DNA of 64,000 nucleotides from Alcanivorax borkumensis SK2 (GCF_000009365.1 NC_008260.1:655501-719500), one strand, 5' to 3'. Positions 10,113 through 21,210 are shown, counted from the first letter of the stretch. Notes: generated by a model from the sequence alone, not told the origin. Numbers and translations: made by a program.

Positions 10113-12836
10113 ATGCTGGGTACCATCGTAAAAAAAATCATCGGCACCAAAAATGATCGTGAACTCAAGCGAATGGCAAAGTTGGTCGATGCCATTAATA
10201 GCCATGCAGAAGCGATGGCTCAGCTTACCGATGGCGACTTGCAACACAAGACTGAAGCATTCCGGCAGGCCTTTAAAGACGGCAAGACCTTAGATGAATT
10301 GTTGCCCGAAGCGTTTGCGGTTGTCCGTGAAGCCTCGACTCGGGTGATGGGCATGCGCCACTTTGACGTGCAAATGATGGGCGGGATTTCCCTGCATGAA
10401 GGGCGCATTTCTGAAATGCGTACCGGTGAAGGTAAAACGCTGACGGCGACGCTCCCCGCCTACCTGAACGCACTTTCCGGTGAAGGCGTACATGTGGTTA
10501 CGGTGAATGATTACCTAGCCGAGCGTGATGCTAACTGGATGCGCCCGTTGTACGAATTTCTGGGCCTGTCTGTCGGCATTATTCTTTCTCAACAGCCCAC
10601 CGAGCACAAGCGTGCGGCGTATGCTGCGGATATTACCTACGGTACTAACAACGAATACGGTTTTGATTACCTGCGTGACAATATGGCTTTCCGCTTGGAA
10701 GACCGAGTTCAACGTGGGTTGAACTATGCCATCGTCGATGAGGTGGACTCCATCCTTATCGATGAAGCTCGTACCCCGCTGATTATTTCTGGCCCGGCGG
10801 CGGACTCATCTGAGCTATATCAGGCCGTCAACCTGCTGATGCCGCAGTTGCAGAAGCAGGAAGAAGAAGGCGAGGGTGATTACTTCATTGATGAAAAGCA
10901 GCGTCAGGTGGAGCTGACGGAAGCTGGTCATCAGAAAATTGAAGCGCTGTTGGTCAATAACCAGTTGTTGGAACAGGGCGAAAGCTTGTATGCGGCCCAT
11001 AACCTGGCGTTGCTGCACCATGTGCATGCGGCGCTTAAGGCCCATGCCTTGTTCCATATTGACCGGGATTACATAGTACAAGATGGCCAAATTGTGATTG
11101 TTGACGAGCATACTGGTCGTACTATGCCCGGGCGACGCTGGTCGGAAGGCATTCATCAGGCCATCGAAGCGAAAGAAGGCCTCAATATTCAGCAGGAAAA
11201 CCAGACGCTGGCCTCGACCACCTTCCAGAATTATTTCCGCCTGTATAACAAGCTGTCAGGAATGACCGGTACGGCTGATACCGAAGCACTGGAATTCCGT
11301 CAAATCTACGGCATGGATGTCGTCGTGGTGCCGACGAATAAGCCCATGGTGCGGGTTGATGCCAATGACCTAGTTTATCTAAGCCTACAAGAAAAATTCG
11401 ATGCCATCGTTAAAGAGGTCACCGAAGCGGTGGCTAAGGGTGCACCTGTGTTGGTAGGAACGGCGACCATTGAAGCGTCGGAATACCTTTCCAAACGTTT
11501 GAAGCAGGACAAGGTTCATCACGAAGTATTGAATGCCAAGTTTCACCAGCGCGAAGCTCAGATTATTGCCCAAGCAGGCCGTCCGGGAGCGGTGACCATT
11601 GCTACTAACATGGCGGGTCGCGGTACGGATATTATGCTTGGCGGTAACCCAGAAGAGCAGATTAAACATATGGAGACTCCGTCCGAGTCGGAAGCGGAGA
11701 AAATTCGGGCCGAGTGGCAGGCAAACCACGATACGGTTATGAAAGCGGGTGGCTTGCATATTATCGGCACTGAGCGCCATGAGTCTCGCCGTATCGATAA
11801 CCAGTTGCGTGGCCGTGCCGGTCGTCAGGGTGATCCGGGCTACACTCGCTTCTTCCTGTCCATGGAAGATGATCTGATGCGAATTTTTGCGTCAGATAAA
11901 ATTCGTAATCTGATGCGCTCTTTGGGCCTTGAAAATGGTGAGGCGATTGAGCATCGTTGGGTGACCCGCGCGATTGAAAACGCTCAGCGCAAGGTCGAAG
12001 GACGCAACTTCGATATTCGTAAAAATTTACTTGAATATGATAATGTGGCTAACGACCAGCGTCAGGTTATATACGGTCAGCGTGATCAGATTCTGGAAGC
12101 CGCAGATCTGGTTAACTCGGTGAAAGGGATCCGCCGTGATGTCATCACTGAGCTGGTTCACGACTATATGGCGCCTGGTTCCGTTGAAGACCAATGGGAC
12201 ATTCCTGGTCTTGAAAAGACCCTCGAAGCGGAATTCCAGTGCCACGCTCCTGTGGGGCAATGGCTCAACGAGGATAATCAGCTCCACATCGAAGGCTTGA
12301 TTGATAAGCTGGTTGAGAGCATGGACGAGGATTATCAGCGTAAAGAGGCGGAAATCGGTACCGAGGACCTGCGCAAAATCGAAAAGCATCTCATGCTGCA
12401 AATTCTCGATCGTCACTGGAAAGAGCATCTGGCGAACATGGATCACTTGCGTCAGGGTATTCATCTGCGAGGTTATGCCCAGAAAAATCCCAAGCAGGAA
12501 TACAAGAAAGAAGCGTTCGAATTATTCCAGGGCCTGCTTAATCAAATTCAGCACGAGTTGATTCGCGTGCTGCACAGCCTCCAGGTGCGTCGCGATGACG
12601 AAGTGGAGCGCCTTGAGCAGCAGCGCGAAGAGGAAGCGCGCGAGCAAGCTGAAAAAATGAAGATGCAGACGGTGGCTGAGCCAGGTACGGATGGTAGTGC
12701 TCAACCACAACCAAGTCAGCAGCAGGGTGAGCAACCTAAAACCATGGTCCGTAATGGCCGCAAAGTAGGGCGTAACGAGCCTTGCCCTTGTGGCTCTGGT
12801 AAGAAGTATAAGCAGTGCCACGGGAAAATCGAATAG
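10113..12836 (+). CDS. secA: SecA, preprotein translocase ATPase
   Basis: A 907-residue motor that drives secretory proteins through SecYEG. Walker A (MRTGEGKT) lies near residue 105 and the DEAD-type Walker B ([15 protein letters not shown]) near residue 208. The preprotein cross-linking region, the second nucleotide domain ([21 protein letters not shown]) and the C-terminal zinc motif [14 protein letters not shown] for SecB binding are all intact. No SecM-like arrest leader is evident upstream. A strong terminator follows. Confidence 0.99.
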   Translation: MLGTIVKKIIGTKNDRELKRMAKLVDAINSHAEAMAQLTDGDLQHKTEAFRQAFKDGKTLDELLPEAFAVVREASTRVMGMRHFDVQMMGGISLHEGRISEMRTGEGKTLTATLPAYLNALSGEGVHVVTVNDYLAERDANWMRPLYEFLGLSVGIILSQQPTEHKRAAYAADITYGTNNEYGFDYLRDNMAFRLEDRVQRGLNYAIVDEVDSILIDEARTPLIISGPAADSSELYQAVNLLMPQLQKQEEEGEGDYFIDEKQRQVELTEAGHQKIEALLVNNQLLEQGESLYAAHNLALLHHVHAALKAHALFHIDRDYIVQDGQIVIVDEHTGRTMPGRRWSEGIHQAIEAKEGLNIQQENQTLASTTFQNYFRLYNKLSGMTGTADTEALEFRQIYGMDVVVVPTNKPMVRVDANDLVYLSLQEKFDAIVKEVTEAVAKGAPVLVGTATIEASEYLSKRLKQDKVHHEVLNAKFHQREAQIIAQAGRPGAVTIATNMAGRGTDIMLGGNPEEQIKHMETPSESEAEKIRAEWQANHDTVMKAGGLHIIGTERHESRRIDNQLRGRAGRQGDPGYTRFFLSMEDDLMRIFASDKIRNLMRSLGLENGEAIEHRWVTRAIENAQRKVEGRNFDIRKNLLEYDNVANDQRQVIYGQRDQILEAADLVNSVKGIRRDVITELVHDYMAPGSVEDQWDIPGLEKTLEAEFQCHAPVGQWLNEDNQLHIEGLIDKLVESMDEDYQRKEAEIGTEDLRKIEKHLMLQILDRHWKEHLANMDHLRQGIHLRGYAQKNPKQEYKKEAFELFQGLLNQIQHELIRVLHSLQVRRDDEVERLEQQREEEAREQAEKMKMQTVAEPGTDGSAQPQPSQQQGEQPKTMVRNGRKVGRNEPCPCGSGKKYKQCHGKIE

Positions 12837-12870
12837 AGGCAGCTTCAAGCTATACGATTCAAACTGCAAG

Positions 12871-12910
12871 AACAAACAAAGCACCGGTAATGCCGGTGCT
12901 TTGTTTGTTT
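12871..12910 (+). terminator. Strong Rho-independent terminator after secA
   Basis: AACAAACAAAGCACCGG (12871-12887) is fully complementary to the sequence at 12892-12908, giving a 17-pair stem with a 4-base loop. Its A/T-rich base makes it usable on both strands. Confidence 0.9.
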
Positions 12911-13069
12911 GGGTTTGTGGTTTTGGCCTAGCGTTAACGTTTTAATTTGTATGTCGACTTGGTGGCGCCGTCATCTGACAAAATACTAAGAGTATGCCGC
13001 GACGCTCAATGTTTGGCAGAGCGCTTTTTTCATAGCAAGCTTTAACACATGGATAGCAGGAAACGCGTT

Positions 13070-14272
13070 ATGACACAGTCTGAGTGGTTGCCGGTCCCCG
13101 GCGTGCGGCTTGCCGCGGTTGAAGCGGGTATCAAGAAAGCGAATCGTAAGGATTTGGTGCTGCTGGAGTTGGCAGAGGGTAGCCGTGTCAGCGGGGTCTT
13201 CACGCTTAATCGTTTCTGTGCGGCGCCAGTTCAGGTGGCGAAAGCCCGCTTGGCCACGACCACGCCTCGCTATCTGATGATCAATACCGGTTACGCCAAT
13301 GCCGGCACGGGTAAGAAAGGTCTGGAAAACTGTTTGGCGAGTTGTGAGCTGCTAGCCAAAGCGGCGGGCTGTCAGGCGGATGAAATTTTGCCCTACTCCA
13401 CCGGAGTGATTGGTGAGCAGTTTCCTTTGACGGCGTTTGCTTCCGGTTTGCCAAAGGCTCTGGCTGCGCTCGACCCTCACCATTGGGGACGAGCGTCGGA
13501 AGGTATCATGACTACGGATACTTACCCGAAGCTCACCAGCCGGCGGGTGGAAATGAATGGTGTGCCGGTGACGGTGACGGGGATGTCCAAGGGCTCAGGC
13601 ATGATCAAGCCGAACATGGCCACCATGCTTGGGTTTATCGCCACCGATGCACCAATTGCCAAGCCGTTGCTGGACCAGTGGGTGAAAGCGTTGGCAGATA
13701 AATCTTTCAACCGGGTGACGGTCGATGGTGATACCTCCACGAATGACGCCTGCATGTTAATTAGCACGGCCCAGGCGGAAATGGATCAGATTACGGCATT
13801 GGATGACCATAGCCAGTTGTTGTACCAGACGCTTGAAGAAGTCTTCACTGAACTGGCCCAGGCCCTGGTGCGTGATGGTGAAGGGGCGACCAAGTTTGTG
13901 GAGATTACCGTGGCGGGTGCTGCCAGCGAGAGCGACGCACGCGTAGTGGCAGAAACCATTGCCCATTCACCTCTAGTGAAAACCGCCCTATTTGCTTCTG
14001 ACCCGAATTGGGGCCGTATTCTGGCCGCCATTGGCCGGGCACCAATTGCGACGCTTGATGTGGACAAGGTTAACGTCTGGCTGGGTGACTTGCCGCTGGT
14101 GGAGAAAGGGGGCGTGGCGGATAGTTACCAGGAAGCTCAGGGTGCCGCGGTGATGGCGAAACCGGAAATCACCATACGTGTCGATTTAGCATCAGGGAAT
14201 GCACAGTGCACGGTCTGGACCTGTGATTTCAGCTATGACTACGTGAAGATTAATGCGGAGTATCGAACTTAA
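13070..14272 (+). CDS. argJ: ArgJ, glutamate N-acetyltransferase / amino-acid acetyltransferase
   Basis: A 400-residue enzyme of the acetyl-recycling arginine pathway that moves the acetyl group from N-acetylornithine to glutamate. The start at 13070 follows GCAGGAAA; the upstream ATG at 13049 has no ribosome binding site. The self-cleavage region KGSGMIKPNMATMLGF is present, with the nucleophilic Thr of the MATML motif that becomes the N terminus of the beta chain. SDPNWGR and the C-terminal segment CDFSYDYVKINAEYRT are typical. In Pseudomonas argJ also follows secA. Confidence 0.97.
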   Translation: MTQSEWLPVPGVRLAAVEAGIKKANRKDLVLLELAEGSRVSGVFTLNRFCAAPVQVAKARLATTTPRYLMINTGYANAGTGKKGLENCLASCELLAKAAGCQADEILPYSTGVIGEQFPLTAFASGLPKALAALDPHHWGRASEGIMTTDTYPKLTSRRVEMNGVPVTVTGMSKGSGMIKPNMATMLGFIATDAPIAKPLLDQWVKALADKSFNRVTVDGDTSTNDACMLISTAQAEMDQITALDDHSQLLYQTLEEVFTELAQALVRDGEGATKFVEITVAGAASESDARVVAETIAHSPLVKTALFASDPNWGRILAAIGRAPIATLDVDKVNVWLGDLPLVEKGGVADSYQEAQGAAVMAKPEITIRVDLASGNAQCTVWTCDFSYDYVKINAEYRT

Positions 14273-14452
14273 AGACGCATTATGAGACGCATAAGAAGCA
14301 TATGTTACAACAGAAAAAACGCTATATGCTTGTTGCAAGAACCCAGCGGTAGGTCGAATTAGCCTCAAAGGCGTAATCGCATAATGACAAACCGCTGAGC
14401 GCGTAAAGAGCTTGCTTGCACGCAGCTTCTCGCAGAGATTTGGAAAACCCCC

Positions 14453-15391
14453 ATGCCAACAAGCCCAACCCCTTCAATCATTGTCGTTGCCGGTATTATT
14501 CGTGGTAGTGGCCATATTTGCCTGAGCAAGCGTGCTGACCACCAGCATCAGGGTGGCTGCTGGGAATTCCCCGGTGGCAAGGTGGAGCCAGGTGAAACGC
14601 TGGGCGCAGCCTTGGCTCGGGAGCTAGAGGAAGAGCTCGGCATGGTGGACGCAATCTCTACCCCCTTTATGACGATTGCCCATCAGTACGATGATTTACA
14701 TGTGACCTTGCACTTTCGCGATGTGCATGCCTGGCAAGGCGAACCTGAAGGGAAGGAAGGGCAATCGGTGCAGTGGTTTGTTCCGCAGGCATTGGCGGAT
14801 TTGCGCTTTCCGGCGGCGAATCAACCGGTGGTGAATGCAATACGCTTGCCCGAACAATTGGTGATTGCTCCGGAGGATATCTCACTTCATGAGTTATTGG
14901 CGGGTATTGATCGATTGGATGCAGGGCGACAGGGGCTTTATCTGCGGCAGTGGAGCGACCATGCTGAAGTGTCGACCATCGTGGGGCTCTGTAATAAAAA
15001 AGGCCTAAAGGTCTGGCTGCGAGCTTCAGGTCCACAGAGCGAGGTGATAGCGAAGGCGCTGGGTGTATTTGCCTTGCATTTTCCAGGGCGAGTTCTGGCG
15101 CAATTGGATGAACGCCCCGCGTTTGATGGGATCACTAGTGCAGCGGTTCATGATCTGGCCTCACGGGACAAGGCTGTGTCTCTTGGCCTGGATATGGCGC
15201 TGGTTTCGCCGGTCTTGCCCACGCCAACACACCCGGGTAAACCTGTATTAGGCTGGCCGCAGGCTGAGGTGCTAATGAAAGGGACACCGCTTGCTTGTTA
15301 TGCGTTGGGCGGAGTTATGCCGGGGGACCTGGTCAGCGCTCGTGACTACGGTGCTGTTGGTGTTGCGGGGATCCGAGCTTTTTGGCGGTGA
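14453..15391 (+). CDS. Nudix hydrolase fused to a ThiE-like domain
   Basis: A 312-residue two-domain protein. Residues about 1-135 form a MutT-like Nudix domain with a complete box (GGKVEPGE, then RELEEELG). Residues about 180-312 resemble thiamine-phosphate synthase (TIM barrel), ending in GAVGVAGIRAFW. The same fusion sits near secA and argJ in Pseudomonas. The Nudix part suggests cleaning of oxidised nucleotides such as 8-oxo-dGTP. The ThiE-like part may hydrolyse or sense a thiamine-related compound, but its activity is unproven. No other thi gene is nearby. Confidence 0.88.
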   Translation: MPTSPTPSIIVVAGIIRGSGHICLSKRADHQHQGGCWEFPGGKVEPGETLGAALARELEEELGMVDAISTPFMTIAHQYDDLHVTLHFRDVHAWQGEPEGKEGQSVQWFVPQALADLRFPAANQPVVNAIRLPEQLVIAPEDISLHELLAGIDRLDAGRQGLYLRQWSDHAEVSTIVGLCNKKGLKVWLRASGPQSEVIAKALGVFALHFPGRVLAQLDERPAFDGITSAAVHDLASRDKAVSLGLDMALVSPVLPTPTHPGKPVLGWPQAEVLMKGTPLACYALGGVMPGDLVSARDYGAVGVAGIRAFWR

Positions 15392-15504
15392 TGGGCTTCC
15401 ACATACTCTACAGGCCCCCGCCTAGTCGACTGAGCGTGGTAGCGGCGCAACCTAGTATCTTCAATGTCTTATGGTAACTCATAGCCTGTTGCGGCAAAAA
15501 ATTC

Positions 15505-15705
15505 TTAAAATTCCTCAAAATCTCCTGGCGCATCATCGGCGCCGGGAATGGCATGGCGCTCGGTCGCCCAATCCCCTAAATCAATAAGCTTGCAGCGTTC
15601 GCTACAAAACGGACGCCAGGCGTTGTTGTCCCAGCGGGTTAGGCTTTTACACTGGGGGCAGGGATAAGTCTGTGTGGGTTTCTTGGCCGGGGTGTTGTCA
15701 GTCAT
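15505..15705 (-). CDS. yacG: YacG, DNA gyrase inhibitor zinc protein
   Basis: A 66-residue protein with a Cys4 zinc site: CPQC near residue 16 and CSERC near residue 33, followed by the family signature [16 protein letters not shown] and an acidic tail. YacG binds gyrase B and inhibits its DNA binding. It lies 21 bases downstream of coaE in the pilB-pilC-pilD-coaE-yacG order, which is conserved in many gammaproteobacteria. Confidence 0.95.
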   Translation of the reverse strand: MTDNTPAKKPTQTYPCPQCKSLTRWDNNAWRPFCSERCKLIDLGDWATERHAIPGADDAPGDFEEF

Positions 15706-15726
15706 TTTTTTTACACGTGTCCATCT

Positions 15727-16329
15727 TTATGACGTTGCTTGCGCGAGTTCCAGATAACGCTGGTGTAGCACTTGAAGCTGTTCGTGGAGGGCCTCTAGCG
15801 AGCCGTGATTTTCCGCTACATCATCTGCTTGATCTAGTCGCTTGGTCCGCTCCAGCTGTGCTTTCATGATGGCCGCGACCTGTGCTTCAGGAACTTGATC
15901 TCGTGTCATCGTGCGCTCCACCTGTAACTCTGCGGGAGCATCAATGACCAGGACTCTGTCCACCAGTTCTTTTTGTGACGTTTCCAGCAACAGGGGAGAA
16001 ACCAGTACTGTGTAGGCTGATTGGCTGGCGGCGATCTGGCGTCGTAGCTCATCACCGATGGCTGGGTGGGTAATACCTTCCAGAGCTTTTAGCGCGTCTG
16101 GGTCAGCAAAGACAATCTCGCGTAGAGCCCGCCGATCCAGAGCACCATCGTCGGTGATGACATGCTTACCAAAATGTTCGGCAATCGCCAGCAGGGCGGG
16201 TTGACCTGGCTCCACGACCACTCGTGACGCCAGATCTGCATCCACAATGGTTATGCCTTGGTGGGCCAGATAATCCGTGGCCGCGCTTTTACCACTACCT
16301 ATTCCACCAGTGATGCCAACAACAAACAT
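15727..16329 (-). CDS. coaE: CoaE, dephospho-CoA kinase
   Basis: A 200-residue P-loop kinase for the last step of coenzyme A synthesis. I placed the start at the ATG ending at 16329, behind GCGGAAG, because the P-loop GGIGSGKS then falls at residues 8-15 as in the family; an upstream in-frame codon would add six residues. ITHPAIGDEL and the PLLLET segment are characteristic. It is downstream of pilD with an 80-base gap. Confidence 0.96.
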   Translation of the reverse strand: MFVVGITGGIGSGKSAATDYLAHQGITIVDADLASRVVVEPGQPALLAIAEHFGKHVITDDGALDRRALREIVFADPDALKALEGITHPAIGDELRRQIAASQSAYTVLVSPLLLETSQKELVDRVLVIDAPAELQVERTMTRDQVPEAQVAAIMKAQLERTKRLDQADDVAENHGSLEALHEQLQVLHQRYLELAQATS

Positions 16330-16409
16330 AATCACTTCCGCTTGCATGCATCACGCCACCTACTCACACACGGTGCGAAAGCAAGCGTGATATGTGGGGC
16401 GTGCCTGCG

Positions 16410-17285
16410 TTAGAGTTTAAACATACCCAGATACGAGCTGACGATACTATCGCCCCAGAGCAAGGCAATCCACCCGGCTGTGGCGAGATAGGGGCCAAAG
16501 GGGATTTGCGCGCGCCTTTCACCGCTAAATATCATCATGGCGATAGCAAAGACTAGCCCCACGATAGACGATAATAGAATGATCACGGGTAGGTATTGCC
16601 AGCCAACCCAAGCACCCAGTGCAGCCAACAGCTTGAAATCGCCGTAGCCCATACCTTCTTTGCCGGTGATTAGCTTGAATAGCCAATAGATGCTCCACAA
16701 GGATAAATAGCCCATCATCGCGCCAATGACAGCATCATTTAGTGAAACCGGAGACACCCCCGTCACTGCAGCCAGCAAGCCTGCCCACAATAGCCAGTAA
16801 TTTAGGGTGTCTGGCAGTAATGTAGTATCCGCATCAATCATGGCAGCAGCTAACAACACCCAGGTAGCAAAAAGCGTGAATGCCAACCAGGGGCCATAAC
16901 CAAAGTGCCAGGCGCAAAGTCCCGCCAGGATCCCGCTGACAATTTCGATAATGGGGTAGCGCTTACTGATCGGTGTTTTGCAGCCCCTGCACTTACCGCG
17001 CAGGGCAAGCCAGCTAAGCACTGGGATATTCTCATACCAGCGGATCGCATGGCCGCATTTCGGGCAGCGCGAGCGCGGCGTTGCTAGGTTGAAAATACCA
17101 TCGGTTTCTTCCGCTGGTAGCTCAAGCACTTCACGGGCTTCTTGCTTCCAGCTTCGTTCCATCATTAACGGTAAACGGTGGATGACTACATTTAAAAAAC
17201 TGCCTACCAGCAGCCCCATAACAACACAAAGCCCGATCAGAAGGGTCGGACTGGAAGAGAGAAGCATCAGGGAATCTGAAATCAT
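16410..17285 (-). CDS. pilD: PilD, type IV prepilin peptidase and N-methylase
   Basis: This 291-residue polytopic membrane aspartyl protease cleaves the leader from prepilins and methylates the new N-terminal Phe. The N-terminal [12 protein letters not shown] motif, the two CxxC pairs of the cytoplasmic zinc loop (CPKC and CRGC) and the two catalytic aspartates (in DADTTLLPD and GYGDFKLLA) are intact. It follows pilC with only a two-base gap and should also process type II secretion pseudopilins. Confidence 0.97.
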   Translation of the reverse strand: MISDSLMLLSSSPTLLIGLCVVMGLLVGSFLNVVIHRLPLMMERSWKQEAREVLELPAEETDGIFNLATPRSRCPKCGHAIRWYENIPVLSWLALRGKCRGCKTPISKRYPIIEIVSGILAGLCAWHFGYGPWLAFTLFATWVLLAAAMIDADTTLLPDTLNYWLLWAGLLAAVTGVSPVSLNDAVIGAMMGYLSLWSIYWLFKLITGKEGMGYGDFKLLAALGAWVGWQYLPVIILLSSIVGLVFAIAMMIFSGERRAQIPFGPYLATAGWIALLWGDSIVSSYLGMFKL

Positions 17286-17287
17286 GA

Positions 17288-18514
17288 TTAACCTACAACT
17301 TGGCCCATCTGGAAAATTGGCAGATACATGGCAATAATTAGGCCACCTATAAGTACGCCTAGCACAGACATAATCAAGGGTTCCATCATGCTAGTTAATC
17401 CATCAACAGCATTATCAACTTCGTCTTCATAGTAGATCGCCACTTTCTCTAGCATGGCGTCAAGTGCCCCTGATTCCTCACCAATGGCGGTCATTTGTAG
17501 TGCCATGGAGGGGAAAACACCTGTGCTGCGCATAGCGAACTGTAGTTGCTGTCCGGTGGAAACGTCTTCTTTTATTTGTAATACAGCTTTTCGATAAATT
17601 ACGTTGCCTGTGGCTCCTGCACAGGCATCTAGAGCATCAATCAGCGGAACGCCTGCGGCAAAAGTAGTGGAGAGCGTGCGGGCGTAACGAGCAATAGTCG
17701 CTTTAAAGGTAATGTCGCCGATGATAGGAAGCTTCAGTAGTGTACGATCTATCCAGTTTCGACACCCTTCCGAACGCTTTCGTGCCTCGTTAAATGCGAT
17801 GGAAAAACCGATTAGGGATAGAATGATTATAAGAAAGTTAGATTGAAGCCCTTCGGATAGGTTAATTACGAATTGAGTAAAAGCGGGTAGCTCAGCGCCA
17901 AATCCTTCAAACAGTTCTTTAAAAGTTGGCACTACCTTTATTAGGAGGATTGCTGTAACGATAACTGCAACACAAATAACGGCAATTGGGTACTTTAAGG
18001 CTTTCTTGATTTTTTGCTTTAAGGCTTCACTCTTTTCTTTGTAAAGAGCTACCCGGTCCAGCATTGTTTCGAGGGCGCCCGATTGTTCTCCTGCGTCGAC
18101 AAGGCTGCAATATAAATCATCGAAAAGAAGTGGGTGCATTCGTAGTGCGCCAGCAAAATTATTCCCCCCCTCTACTTCTGTCTTTAGCTTCATTACGACA
18201 ACCTTCATTGCTGGGTTGTCTAGCCCATCAGCAACAATCTCAAAAGCTTGCACCAAAGGTACACCGGCTTTCATCATTGTGGCCATTTGGCGGGTAAAAA
18301 TAGCAATATCCATGGGGGTGACCTTTTTTTTACCCCCCAAATTTATCTCACGCTTTTTTGCTACTTTTTTTGCATTGATGCCTTGCTTGCGTAGTTCCGC
18401 ACGAACCAGTGCGGCACCTTTACCTGAGGTTTCCCCTTTAACTTTTTTTCCCTGACGGTCCACGCCTTCATAGGTAAAAGTGGCTAATTTTTTTTGTGTT
18501 GATTTAGTCGCCAT
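17288..18514 (-). CDS. pilC: PilC, inner-membrane platform protein of type IV pili
   Basis: A 408-residue GspF/PilC family protein. Two repeated GspF domains are visible, each with family motifs such as [18 protein letters not shown] (first) and [18 protein letters not shown] (second), and three hydrophobic membrane segments. The ATG ending at 18514 is two bases after the pilB stop. An in-frame TTG at 18520 overlapping that stop is an alternative. The protein links the PilB motor to the growing pilus. Confidence 0.97.
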   Translation of the reverse strand: MATKSTQKKLATFTYEGVDRQGKKVKGETSGKGAALVRAELRKQGINAKKVAKKREINLGGKKKVTPMDIAIFTRQMATMMKAGVPLVQAFEIVADGLDNPAMKVVVMKLKTEVEGGNNFAGALRMHPLLFDDLYCSLVDAGEQSGALETMLDRVALYKEKSEALKQKIKKALKYPIAVICVAVIVTAILLIKVVPTFKELFEGFGAELPAFTQFVINLSEGLQSNFLIIILSLIGFSIAFNEARKRSEGCRNWIDRTLLKLPIIGDITFKATIARYARTLSTTFAAGVPLIDALDACAGATGNVIYRKAVLQIKEDVSTGQQLQFAMRSTGVFPSMALQMTAIGEESGALDAMLEKVAIYYEDEVDNAVDGLTSMMEPLIMSVLGVLIGGLIIAMYLPIFQMGQVVG

Positions 18515-18516
18515 AA

Positions 18517-20223
18517 TCAATGTCCGCTTGTGACACGGTTAATTTCTTCTAGGCTGGTAACCCCTTGCATTGCTTTTACCAATCCGGAGCGGTGAAGGTT
18601 ATTAAAGCCCTCCTTGCGGCACTGGTCGGCAATTTCGATAGAGTTACCCTCTTCCATAATAATGCGCGCGATGCCGTCTGTGATTTTAACGACTTCATAA
18701 ATCCCCACTCGCCCTTTGTAGCCGTTCTTGCATTTGTCGCACCCTACCGGTCCGTACACAGTAAACTCGTTGGCGATATCGTCTTCCGTGAAACCCATCT
18801 CAAGCAAGGATTGTTTAGGAATATCCACTGGAGTTTTGCAGTTTTCACACAGGCGCCGGGCTAAACGTTGGGCAATAATTAATAATACCGAGGTGGCAAT
18901 GTTGAAGGAGGGAACGCCCATGTTGCGAAGACGAGTTAGAGTTTCCGGTGCGCTGTTAGTGTGGAGGGTGGAAAGTACCAGGTGACCTGTCTGGGCCGCT
19001 TTCACAGCTATTTCTGCTGTTTCTAAGTCACGAATTTCTCCCACCAGAATGACGTCGGGATCCTGGCGTAGGAAGGCACGTAGTGCTGATGAGAAATTCA
19101 TCCCTTGTTTCGGGTTCACATTAACCTGGTTAACCCCCTCCAAGTTGATTTCAACCGGGTCTTCGGCGGTGGAAATATTGAGTTCTGGCGTATTGAGAAT
19201 GTTTACTCCGGTGTATAGTGAAACGGTCTTGCCTGAGCCGGTGGGGCCAGTGACTAGTATCATGCCTTGTGGTTTATGCAGGGCATCCAGGTACATCTGT
19301 TTCTGATCATTTTCATAACCCAAAGCCTCGATGCCCATTTTTGCGGATTCCGGGTCCAGAATACGCAATACAATTTTTTCACCAAATAAGGTGGGGCAGG
19401 TGTTCACCCGGAAATCGATGGCCCGTGTCTTGGAAATTTTCAACTTTATCCGGCCATCCTGAGGGACTCGACGTTCTGAAATATCCAGCCGAGACATGAC
19501 CTTTAGGCGCGCAGCAAGTTTGCTGGCGATATTGATAGGTGGTTTCGATACGGTTTGCAGGATGCCATCTTGACGGAAGCGCACCCGATAGGTTTTCTCA
19601 TAGGGCTCGAAATGCAAATCTGATGCTCCGCCCTTAATGGCATCAAGAAGAAGTTTATTCACGAAGCGGACAATTGGTGCATCATCGGCACCAGATTGAG
19701 TTTCATCTTCTGTTTCTTCATTCGAACTAATGTCCAGGTTTTCTAGTCCGGCATCCAGGTCGCTAAAGGCATCATCTTCGGTCTCGGACTCCAACGCTTC
19801 GATCCATTGGCTTAGCTTGTCTTCCTCAACAATCACCGTTTCTACATTAAGGCCAGTATTAAAACGGATTTCTTCTAGCGCAGGTAAATTAGTAGGATCG
19901 GATACCGCAACAAAGAGGCGGCTTCCGCGCCGGTAAAGGGGGAGTACGTTGTGTTTATTGATCAGCTTAGGGTCGACAAGGTCCTTTACTAAGCTATCGC
20001 GCTGGAAGCTGTTAAGGTCAAAAATAGGGTCGCCAAATTCTTCCGCAACGGCGCTTGCTACCTGCCTAGCCGTAAGTTTCCCACTAGCAACGATCTGTTT
20101 AATAAGGCTGGTTTTTTCTTGGCGAGCCTGTTGCAGGGCTAGCTGTATGCTCTCTGCGTCTAGCAGGCCCTGCTGTATTAATCGATGCGGTAAGCCGCTA
20201 AATGAGGTGGTTTGGCTAGTCAT
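18517..20223 (-). CDS. pilB: PilB, pilus extension ATPase
   Basis: A 568-residue GspE-family hexameric ATPase. I start it at the ATG ending at 20223, preceded by AGCAGG, because the protein then opens with the usual FSGLPHRLIQQGLL region; an open frame runs on upstream without similarity. Walker A is GPTGSGKT, the Asp box and Walker B (VGEIRD) follow, and the C-terminal zinc site is CENC plus CDKC. It is the first gene of the leftward operon and is divergent from pilA. Confidence 0.97.
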   Translation of the reverse strand: MTSQTTSFSGLPHRLIQQGLLDAESIQLALQQARQEKTSLIKQIVASGKLTARQVASAVAEEFGDPIFDLNSFQRDSLVKDLVDPKLINKHNVLPLYRRGSRLFVAVSDPTNLPALEEIRFNTGLNVETVIVEEDKLSQWIEALESETEDDAFSDLDAGLENLDISSNEETEDETQSGADDAPIVRFVNKLLLDAIKGGASDLHFEPYEKTYRVRFRQDGILQTVSKPPINIASKLAARLKVMSRLDISERRVPQDGRIKLKISKTRAIDFRVNTCPTLFGEKIVLRILDPESAKMGIEALGYENDQKQMYLDALHKPQGMILVTGPTGSGKTVSLYTGVNILNTPELNISTAEDPVEINLEGVNQVNVNPKQGMNFSSALRAFLRQDPDVILVGEIRDLETAEIAVKAAQTGHLVLSTLHTNSAPETLTRLRNMGVPSFNIATSVLLIIAQRLARRLCENCKTPVDIPKQSLLEMGFTEDDIANEFTVYGPVGCDKCKNGYKGRVGIYEVVKITDGIARIIMEEGNSIEIADQCRKEGFNNLHRSGLVKAMQGVTSLEEINRVTSGH

Positions 20224-20757
20224 GGAAACCTGCTTGTTTATGCTTAGTATGGTCGGTACGGCCAACACTTTTTTCCTAACATACCGGGTGTGCCCATTGC
20301 TGGGAAGTCCGGATATCGCAAAATCGGTATCTTGCCATCGGGTTCTCAATTATTTTTGTATTTTCCTATACCTTACAAAAAGTGCTCCCGGTGAGGCGGA
20401 AAATGGAAGATAGCCATATCAGTTGCTTGCAACGCATGGAAGATAGAGTGGAGGTAAAGTTGTGAGCAGTGTTGCTCGCTAGGTATGGTGCGGCAAATCG
20501 ACCGAGTGGATGTTGATAAATGACGCATACCTCTTGGGTTGTGACGCTGAGCGTCATTAGGTGACGTTAATTGGTGTGAGGGAGGGACGTTGTTGCTGTG
20601 AATTTCTAGGTGGGGAGGCATGCTGAACACGGAAACTCCCGCTCTTACATGATTTCGCGAGAATAAGTTTAAGTTGGCACGCTCCATGCTTTGACTTCAT
20701 GTAGATGCTCGCCAAGGGGGAGCTCGAAAAAATTTGCCAATGATTGGAGAAAACAAA
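20224..20757 (+). other. Intergenic region between divergent pilB and pilA
   Basis: These 534 bases hold no convincing gene on either strand. They should contain the promoter of the pilB-pilC-pilD run and the regulatory region of pilA, whose sigma-54 site is listed separately. The sequence upstream of that site is where a PilR-type enhancer-binding protein would act, but I could not assign a site. Confidence 0.6.
20675..20690 (+). promoter_or_regulatory. Sigma-54 promoter of pilA
   Basis: TGGCACGCTCCATGCT matches the -24/-12 consensus TGGCACG-N4-TTGCW with a single mismatch (A for T), and the GG and GC dinucleotides have the required 10-base spacing. The predicted transcription start is near 20701, about 57 bases before the pilA ATG. 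pilA in Pseudomonas is RpoN-dependent and activated by PilSR, which agrees. Confidence 0.85.
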
Positions 20758-21204
20758 ATGAAGAAGCAAATGCAACAGGGTTTCACCCTTATTGAGCTGA
20801 TGATTGTAGTTGCTATCATCGGTATCTTGGCTGCCGTGGCTTTGCCTGCTTACCAGGATTATACAACTCGTGCAAAAATGTCAGAAGTTATTGGTTTTGC
20901 TGCATCCGCTAAAACTGCGGTGACTGAATGTATCCAGAATGATAATGCGACGGCAGGTTGCAACTCTAATAGCGCAGTTGGAATGGATGAGGCCGAAAAC
21001 ATTACCAGTACGTATGTAGAGTCTGTCACTGTTGGTGCTGATGGACAGGTGGTGGTTGCAATCCAAGGAACCAATGATGACACTCTTGATGCGGCATCTA
21101 TTAGCTTGACTCCAAGCCTGAGTTCTGGTGGTGGTGTTAGCTGGAGCTGCGCACCTTCTGCTACAAGTATTAACAAGTTCTTGCCAGCTAGCTGCCGCTC
21201 TTAA
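20758..21204 (+). CDS. pilA: PilA, major type IV pilin
   Basis: A 148-residue prepilin starting at 20758 behind GGAGAAAAC. The leader ends in Gly8; after cleavage by PilD the mature protein begins [16 protein letters not shown], with Glu5 and the hydrophobic spine helix. Two C-terminal cysteines (residues 131 and 146) would close the D-loop, and the final residue is Ser148. That matches the architecture of P. aeruginosa group I pilins, whose terminal serine is glycosylated by TfpO. The next gene encodes a candidate for that enzyme. Confidence 0.97.
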   Translation: MKKQMQQGFTLIELMIVVAIIGILAAVALPAYQDYTTRAKMSEVIGFAASAKTAVTECIQNDNATAGCNSNSAVGMDEAENITSTYVESVTVGADGQVVVAIQGTNDDTLDAASISLTPSLSSGGGVSWSCAPSATSINKFLPASCRS

Positions 21205-21210
21205 TTTCGG

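Noticed and set aside
9943-10131. Open frame of 62 codons just upstream of and overlapping secA, considered as a SecM-like leader
   Set aside because: It begins with TTG without a ribosome binding site and lacks an arrest motif or signal peptide.
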